NCBI RefSeq assembly: GCF_011044175.1
Contig: NZ_CP049057.1
Span: 449,501-513,500 of the forward strand
Source of the DNA: Rasiella rasia
Lineage (GTDB): Bacteria; Bacteroidota; Bacteroidia; Flavobacteriales; Flavobacteriaceae
DNA: 64,000 bases
Direction of reading: 5' to 3'
Shown: positions 58,925 to 64,000 of the stretch, one piece after another
Position numbering within the stretch: the stretch's first letter is position 1
Layout: each line of letters begins with the position of its first letter
Notes under the pieces: model-generated
Seen by the model: only the letters and a program-made list of their open reading frames with translations
Told to the model about the DNA's origin: nothing
Database searches by the model: none
Translations under genes and position numbers: made by a program

Positions 58925-59788
58925 CTATTCATCATCGCAGGTTGCCGTAAATAAACTACCGCTTTGTACAAGTACAGCACTACTATCTAGCATAAATGCT
59001 ACTAACTTAGTGAATGGTTTTTGCCCTAGCGTGGTTGGTACAGCTTCATAAGGAAAGAATTCACTCTCGGGTGTTAAGTTATCTGGCAATAATTTGTTGT
59101 TAATGTACCTATCTAAAAATAATACATCTTCATTATTCATTGCATCAAGCGACCCCTTTTCAAGTCCTTTACTAGCGCCTTCAAAGTATAGTAATTCATT
59201 CTCTACGCTAGCCGAAAAGTTTATAGGGGTAGTATATTCGTCACGAAGGTTAAAAAGTAGAAAATCGTTATACTCCCCTAAATTACTAAATTGATATACA
59301 GGAAGTTCTATTTCCGAAGCAACATTTTTATAAGGGATATTGGCAGCAAAAAGATCCTGAACTGGCGTTAGAATTTTTAAAATATAAGGATATCCAAAAC
59401 AATTGGCGTTAGTGTTAAAGACTTGTTTAATAGGGATCACATCTGCCTTTGTAAACCCTACTGCTACCCCGTCATTTTCTTTTATTGAAAACCTTATTTG
59501 AATGGTATCTTTTAGTTGGAGGTTATTTCGGCCATACAACACATATTTTGGTTCAATTTTATTTTTAAAAAGAATAACATCCTTTTCTTGTTTCCAAGTT
59601 CCAGTCATTATTCCTCCAAAATAGGTTGCAGCAAATGTGCCATCTGGTAGAACGTAATAAGAAACACCACCTTCAGGGCTATTGCCACGGTCGTAGTAGA
59701 CTCCAGCAACATCTTGCGCAGCAGCACCAGTTGAAACTATTAGAAATACCGCTACCCACAACTCCTTCGAGTATATTTTAAAAACCAT
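58925..59788 (-). CDS. Secreted protein of unknown function
   Basis: 287-residue protein with a signal peptide (ELWVAVFLIVSTGAAAQ, cleavage near residue 24). The mature N-terminus DVAGVYYDRGNSPEGGVSYY and GTFAATYFGGIMTGTWKQ recall short lipocalin-like sensors of cell-wall type. The rest has no recognised motif and ends in an acidic tail with Cys. The start at 59788 is preferred to the frame-extended one at 59803. It lies 94 bp upstream of the giant propeller gene on the same strand. Confidence 0.72.
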   Translation of the reverse strand: MVFKIYSKELWVAVFLIVSTGAAAQDVAGVYYDRGNSPEGGVSYYVLPDGTFAATYFGGIMTGTWKQEKDVILFKNKIEPKYVLYGRNNLQLKDTIQIRFSIKENDGVAVGFTKADVIPIKQVFNTNANCFGYPYILKILTPVQDLFAANIPYKNVASEIELPVYQFSNLGEYNDFLLFNLRDEYTTPINFSASVENELLYFEGASKGLEKGSLDAMNNEDVLFLDRYINNKLLPDNLTPESEFFPYEAVPTTLGQKPFTKLVAFMLDSSAVLVQSGSLFTATCDDE

Positions 59789-59995
59789 AGCAAATTGTAT
59801 CATTAGCTAAAAATAGGACTTTTATTCAGACTTAGATACATACAGCAAAACATCTAGCAGACACAAAATTAATAGTGCTATATGAGATGAAGCAGTACAT
59901 AGCGTCCAAACTTTCTTAGGCCTCAATTTTAACTTTTACGAATCACGATTACTTGGATTTTTCAATAACTTTAGACATCCATCAAAAACATAACT

Positions 59996-62900
59996 ATGAA
60001 ATCACGTTACACTCTTTTTATTATTAGTTTCTTTTTACTTTTTAGTACTTCGGAAATTTCCGCGCAGCGAACTAAAAAAACGCAGAAAACCAGCACTTCT
60101 TTACTAGATTCTGTGTTAAGTGGCTTAAAATTTCGAAGTATCGGTCCCGCATTTATGAGTGGCCGAATTTCTGATGTGGTGATACACCCAACCAATGAAA
60201 ATATATGGTATGTCGCTGTTGGCTCTGGAGGCGTTTGGAAAACAACCAACGCAGGAACTACCTGGCAACCAATTTTCGACGATCAACCTACCTACTCTAT
60301 TGGTGCCGTTACTTTAGATCCTAATACTCCTAGCATTGTTTGGGTAGGCTCTGGCGAGGATAGTGGTGGTAGACATGTTGGCTACGGCGATGGCGTTTAT
60401 AAAAGTACAGATGGTGGAGCAACATGGCAAAACATGGGTTTAAAAAATTCGGAACACATTTCTAGAGTTTTGGTACATCCAGAAAACAGTAACGTAGTTT
60501 GGGTAACTGCACAAGGCCCATTATGGAGCAAGGGTGGTGACCGTGGTCTTTACAAAACTACAGATGGTGGTAAAACTTGGAATAAAACCTTAGGCGACGA
60601 TGAGTGGACAGGCGTAACAGATTTAGTAATGGATCCCAGAAATCCAGATAGAATGTACGCTGCAACATGGCAACGCCACAGAACCGTGGCTGCATATTTA
60701 GGTGGTGGACCCAACACAGGTCTTTATCGCAGTGATGATGGTGGAAATACTTGGACTCAATTAAAGACTGGATTACCAACTACTGCAATGGGCAAAACAG
60801 GTCTTGCTATTTCGCCTCAAAATCCAGATGTTTTGTACGCTGCCTTAGAAACAGATAGACGTACTGGAGGCGTGTATCGCTCTACTGATGGAGGTAGCTC
60901 TTGGAACAAAATGTCGAATACCGTTTCTGGAGGAACAGGCCCTCACTATTATCAAGAATTATATGCTTGTCCGCATCATGAGGGTAGGTTGTATTTAATG
61001 GACAATACCATGCAAATCTCTGAAGATGGCGGAAAATCGTTTTATAGAATGAACCGAAAAAACAAACACGGTGACAACCATGCCATTGCTTTTAAAAAAG
61101 ATGATCCAAATTACGTGCTTGTTGGTACCGATGGCGGCTTATACGAGTCTTTCGATCTTACAAAAAGTTGGAAATACATAGAAAATCTGCCAGTAACTCA
61201 ATTTTACAAAGTAGCTGTAGACGATGCAGCTCCGTTCTATAATATTTACGGAGGAACACAAGACAATAGCACTGAAGGAGGTCCTTCGCGTACAGATAAC
61301 ATACAGGGAATTCAGAATAGCGACTGGAAAGTAGTACTAAATTGGGATGGCCACCAACCTGCCACAGAACCTGGTAATCCCGATATACTGTATGCAGAAC
61401 GACAAGAAGGAACACTTTCTAGAATTGATATGAGTACGGGTGAAGTTATAGACATTCAACCGCAAGCTGGTGCTAACGAAAAAACAGAACGATTTAATTG
61501 GGACGCCCCTATTTTGGTAAGTCCGCATATGCCTTCGACCATATATTTTGCTTCACAACGTGTTTGGAAATCTACAAACAGAGGGGATAGTTGGACGGCC
61601 ATTTCGGGTGATCTTACTAAAAATCAAAATCGTGTAGAATTACCTATCATGGGCAAAAAGCAATCATGGGATGGTGCCTGGGACGTTTATGCGATGTCTA
61701 ATTATAACACCATCACTTCACTAGCAGAATCGCCTAAACAAAAAGGACTTTTATATGCTGGAACAGATGATGGAACTATACAAGTATCTGAAAATGATGG
61801 AGATTCATGGCGTAGTATTAATGTAAGTAGTATGCCGGGTGTGCCCAATACTGCTTTTGTAAACGACATAAAAGCAGACATGTTTGATTCAAATACAGTT
61901 TATGTAGCACTTGATAACCATAAGTATGGCGACTTTACTCCATATGTATACAAAAGCAGCGACAAAGGGCGTACATGGACTTCTCTGGTAAACAATATAC
62001 CCGATAGAACTTTGGTTTGGCGAATTGTACAAGATCATGTAAGACCTGATTTGCTCTTTTTAGCCACCGAATTTGGAATTTACACCACTGTAAATGGCGG
62101 GAAACACTGGACAAAACTTACGGGTGGTGTTCCAACAATTTCGTTTAGAGATTTAGCTATTCAGCGTAGAGAAAATGATTTGGTAGGAGCTTCGTTTGGA
62201 AGAGGTTTTTATATTTTAGACGACTATACTGCATTACGAACGATTTCCGAAGAAAGTTTACAAAAAGAAGCTGTCATTTATCCAATACGAGACGCTTGGT
62301 GGTATATTCCGAGATCTCATTTAAGCTTTGATGCGGGCAAAGGAAGTCAGGGAGATAATCACTTTGTAGCACCAAACCCAGATTTTGGAGCCACTTTCAC
62401 TTACTATGTACGAGACAGATACACCACAGAAAAACAAAAGAGGCAAGAAAAAGAAAAGAAAATGACGGACACTAATGTTCCGTTTAATGGCTGGGAATCG
62501 CTTGAAGAAGAATTATTTGAAACTGCGCCTATGCTTACATTTTCGGTTACCGATAGTAAAGGTAATGTAGTGAGAAACTTAAGCACTCCGGCAAAAAAGG
62601 GAATTCATAGAATTACTTGGGATTTAAGGTATGCCTCACCCTTTCCTGTAACACCCACCATGAAGTCTGAAGAATTGCCATCTGGTTTTTTAGCGCCAAC
62701 TGGAACTTATGAAGTTACCATGTATCTAACCGAGAAAGGGACTACAAGAGCTATTTCTGAAGCAGTTCCATTTACAGTAAAACCATTACGTAAAGGCGCA
62801 CTACCAGGAGCCTCACCTCAAAAAGTTTCCGAATTTCTCAATGAGTTTGCTGCCGTGAGAAAAACAGCTACCAATTTTAATACAGATTTAGAGAAACAAA

Positions 62901-63265
62901 TAAATCGTACCAAAGCATTGCAGTTGGCTATGCAACAAAGTACGATGAAACCAGGTGCCCTAACTAATCAGTTAGCAAAAGCACTACAAGATTTACAACA
63001 ATTAAAATCTGAGGTTTCTGGAAATTTAGCCAAAAACGAAATCGGTGAAAAAGGACATCCACTTTTAGAAGATCGCATGTTTGCTATTTATAGAGGTATT
63101 GAAAAGTCTACATACGGACCAACAAAAACCCATGAAAAACAGCTTTCCATTATAAAAAATCAGCTAACCAATCATGTTGCGACCTTACAAACTACTACAG
63201 AACTTTTAGATGTTATAGAACAGCAATTAACAAAGGCCGGAGCTCCTCCTATACGATATGAATAG
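59996..63265 (+). CDS. Second giant BNR/VPS10-like beta-propeller protein
   Basis: 1089-residue exported protein with a signal peptide (cleavage near EISAQ). Residues about 35-770 contain BNR repeats (KTTNAGTTWQPI, KSTDGGATWQNM, KTTDGGKTWNKT, RSDDGGNTWTQL, RSTDGGSSWNKM, KSSDKGRTWTSL). A basic linker (KQKRQEKEKKMTD) and a beta domain (IHRITWDLRYASPF) follow. The helical C-terminus (about 960-1089) contains LNEFAAVRKTATNF. The layout is the same as in the protein at 55726-58830. Several aromatic and His-rich loops in the propeller could bind a ligand. No T9SS tail is visible. Confidence 0.87.
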   Translation: MKSRYTLFIISFFLLFSTSEISAQRTKKTQKTSTSLLDSVLSGLKFRSIGPAFMSGRISDVVIHPTNENIWYVAVGSGGVWKTTNAGTTWQPIFDDQPTYSIGAVTLDPNTPSIVWVGSGEDSGGRHVGYGDGVYKSTDGGATWQNMGLKNSEHISRVLVHPENSNVVWVTAQGPLWSKGGDRGLYKTTDGGKTWNKTLGDDEWTGVTDLVMDPRNPDRMYAATWQRHRTVAAYLGGGPNTGLYRSDDGGNTWTQLKTGLPTTAMGKTGLAISPQNPDVLYAALETDRRTGGVYRSTDGGSSWNKMSNTVSGGTGPHYYQELYACPHHEGRLYLMDNTMQISEDGGKSFYRMNRKNKHGDNHAIAFKKDDPNYVLVGTDGGLYESFDLTKSWKYIENLPVTQFYKVAVDDAAPFYNIYGGTQDNSTEGGPSRTDNIQGIQNSDWKVVLNWDGHQPATEPGNPDILYAERQEGTLSRIDMSTGEVIDIQPQAGANEKTERFNWDAPILVSPHMPSTIYFASQRVWKSTNRGDSWTAISGDLTKNQNRVELPIMGKKQSWDGAWDVYAMSNYNTITSLAESPKQKGLLYAGTDDGTIQVSENDGDSWRSINVSSMPGVPNTAFVNDIKADMFDSNTVYVALDNHKYGDFTPYVYKSSDKGRTWTSLVNNIPDRTLVWRIVQDHVRPDLLFLATEFGIYTTVNGGKHWTKLTGGVPTISFRDLAIQRRENDLVGASFGRGFYILDDYTALRTISEESLQKEAVIYPIRDAWWYIPRSHLSFDAGKGSQGDNHFVAPNPDFGATFTYYVRDRYTTEKQKRQEKEKKMTDTNVPFNGWESLEEELFETAPMLTFSVTDSKGNVVRNLSTPAKKGIHRITWDLRYASPFPVTPTMKSEELPSGFLAPTGTYEVTMYLTEKGTTRAISEAVPFTVKPLRKGALPGASPQKVSEFLNEFAAVRKTATNFNTDLEKQINRTKALQLAMQQSTMKPGALTNQLAKALQDLQQLKSEVSGNLAKNEIGEKGHPLLEDRMFAIYRGIEKSTYGPTKTHEKQLSIIKNQLTNHVATLQTTTELLDVIEQQLTKAGAPPIRYE

Positions 63266-63416
63266 GTGAAAATTTCAAATATTGATGTTGTATTGTATAA
63301 AGGAGACATTCACATTTATTTGATTGAATTTTAGACGAAATATTTACAAATGAAGTTTTAACTATAATTTAAGCTAAAGTTGTATTAAACCCTATGGTAT
63401 TAGCGGGTTACGATTG

Positions 63417-63424
63417 TATTTTTG
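63417..63424 (+). promoter_or_regulatory. Candidate -7 box of the YtxH-like gene
   Basis: TATTTTTG fits TAnnTTTG and lies 33 bases before the ATG at 63458. No convincing -33 element. Confidence 0.35.
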
Positions 63425-63457
63425 AGCTGTAATACAAACAATAAAACAACACAAACT

Positions 63458-63673
63458 ATGAAAAGAAGTCAGAAAGCTGGATTAGCTGCACTAATAGGCG
63501 CAGGAATCGCTGGAGGATTGGCATATTGGAAATACAAAACCATGTCGCCAGAAGAGAAAGAACAACTAAAAAATCGTGTTAATAACGCTGGAAACAAATT
63601 AAAGAAAACGACAGCGGATATTGAAAGATCAATTAGTGATAAGTATGCTGAACTTAAAAACATGGCAAGCTAG
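63458..63673 (+). CDS. YtxH-like small membrane-associated protein
   Basis: 71-residue protein: basic start, one Gly/Ala-rich helix (AGLAALIGAGIAGGLAYWKYK, about 6-26) and a long charged helix (EEKEQLKNRVNNAGNKLKKT and onward), as in YtxH-domain stress proteins. The start at 63458 gives the usual MKRSQKAG beginning; an upstream TTG at 63422 is unlikely. Followed by a strong terminator. Function unknown; relatives respond to envelope or general stress. Confidence 0.78.
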   Translation: MKRSQKAGLAALIGAGIAGGLAYWKYKTMSPEEKEQLKNRVNNAGNKLKKTTADIERSISDKYAELKNMAS

Positions 63674-63693
63674 TACTTCTTAAAAGGATAAAG

Positions 63694-63718
63694 AAAAACC
63701 CGCAATTAGCGGGTTTTT
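63694..63718. terminator. Bidirectional terminator
   Basis: Perfect 10-bp stem AAAAACCCGC / GCGGGTTTTT (63694-63703 with 63709-63718) around AATTA. It separates the YtxH-like gene from the leftward PepSY-like gene. Confidence 0.9.
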
Positions 63719-63734
63719 CTGTTTTATACAACTG

Positions 63735-64000
63735 TTAGTTTAGTATGGTTCCGTCTTCGGTAAACTCAATATCTAAATTTTTACCCTTCTGCTTAAATTC
63801 AACATCATAGAATATTCCTTTAGTAGCATGATCTACATGTTCTACTTCGGTAATTTCATATAAGAAGTATCGCTCTGAAATTATTTTCTTTATTGGGTCT
63901 GGGAGATTTTTTGTTTTAATACTGTTTTCCGTTTCAATCCAAGGGCCATTCGGACTAAAATCGGCACGGTATTTTTCTCCTTTCTTTTTAAAATGCGCCT
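63735..64000 (-). CDS. PepSY-like domain protein (C-terminal part)
   Basis: The frame is open to the right edge of the window; 87 codons and the stop TAA (63735-63737) are present. Seen are GEKYRADFSPNGPWIETENS, LPDPIKKIISERYFLYEITEVEH and YDVEFKQKGKNLDIEFTEDGTIL. This is the second half of a PepSY-like repeat (DUF2874 type): a helix followed by a beta hairpin, ending with a D/EFxxDGxxL-type strand. Such proteins are usually exported small periplasmic proteins. The signal peptide would lie outside the window. Confidence 0.75.
   Translation of the reverse strand, partial: AHFKKKGEKYRADFSPNGPWIETENSIKTKNLPDPIKKIISERYFLYEITEVEHVDHATKGIFYDVEFKQKGKNLDIEFTEDGTILN

Noticed and set aside
1-64000. 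rRNA, tRNA, insertion sequences, prophage
   Set aside because: No cloverleaf, rRNA-like stretch, transposase, integrase or phage structural gene was recognised on either strand by eye; a tRNAscan or Infernal run was not possible.

Overview
The window reads as a chromosomal segment of a Flavobacteriaceae-type member of the Bacteroidota, probably marine. The evidence is the low GC content, two secreted proteins ending in type IX secretion (T9SS) sorting domains, many lipoproteins ending their signal in Cys, promoters of the Bacteroidota form TTTG-N19-21-TAnnTTTG with no clear Shine-Dalgarno sequences, and typical family members (QEGLA protein, CotH kinase, fused E1 alpha/beta dehydrogenase, LytTR/TPR kinase pair, M13 peptidase). 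No rRNA, tRNA, CRISPR array, insertion sequence or phage gene was found.

Layout. 1-2589: three-gene operon of an ATP-grasp ligase (cut by the window edge), an N-formylglutamate amidohydrolase-like protein and a QEGLA/MATCAP-like zinc peptidase. 2766-7736: leftward operon of histidine kinase, response regulator and a large T9SS-secreted propeller protein. 7833-10390: DCC thiol oxidoreductase and a MutS2 lacking the Smr domain. 10489-12614: uracil-DNA glycosylase and a CotH-like lipoprotein. 12625-15848: leftward group of a small membrane protein, binding protein, nucleoside phosphorylase, SUI1 factor and 2OG-Fe(II) oxygenase. 15963-19471: fused branched-chain type E1, a DUF1328 peptide, lipocalin-like and OmpA lipoproteins.

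19558-26439 is the strongest specialised-metabolism signal: FAD oxidoreductase, methyltransferase, type III polyketide synthase, enoyl-reductase-like SDR, FabZ-like dehydratase, ketosynthase and acyl carrier protein, followed by an rRNA methyltransferase. It looks like a dedicated acyl-chain builder feeding a type III PKS whose product is then methylated and oxidised. The PKS has no ordinary start codon. 26503-29421 holds HPF, a small basic ORF, an MFS drug exporter and a secreted unknown.

29422-33056 is an AT-rich accessory block: hxlR divergent from two SDRs and an NTF2-like gene, with three phased operator copies over both promoters, flanked by long non-coding stretches. 33017-37283 is a sugar-acid catabolic locus: gluconokinase/6-phosphogluconate dehydrogenase fusion, an NRAMP-fold transporter without the metal-site motifs, and an SDR, with two matching UxuR-like operator pairs. 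37292-43128 encodes secreted and envelope proteins including a 21-repeat S74 tail-fibre protein and an FG-GAP protein. 43291-46205 is a LytTR/TPR two-component pair. 46485-52348 holds two DEAD-box helicases, two cold-shock-domain proteins and an M13 peptidase. 52449-55715 holds a membrane-spanning winged-helix regulator, a YceI protein, a secreted unknown and a LacI regulator. 55726-63265 carries two giant BNR/VPS10-like propeller proteins on opposite strands, and the window closes with a YtxH-like protein and the end of a PepSY-like gene.
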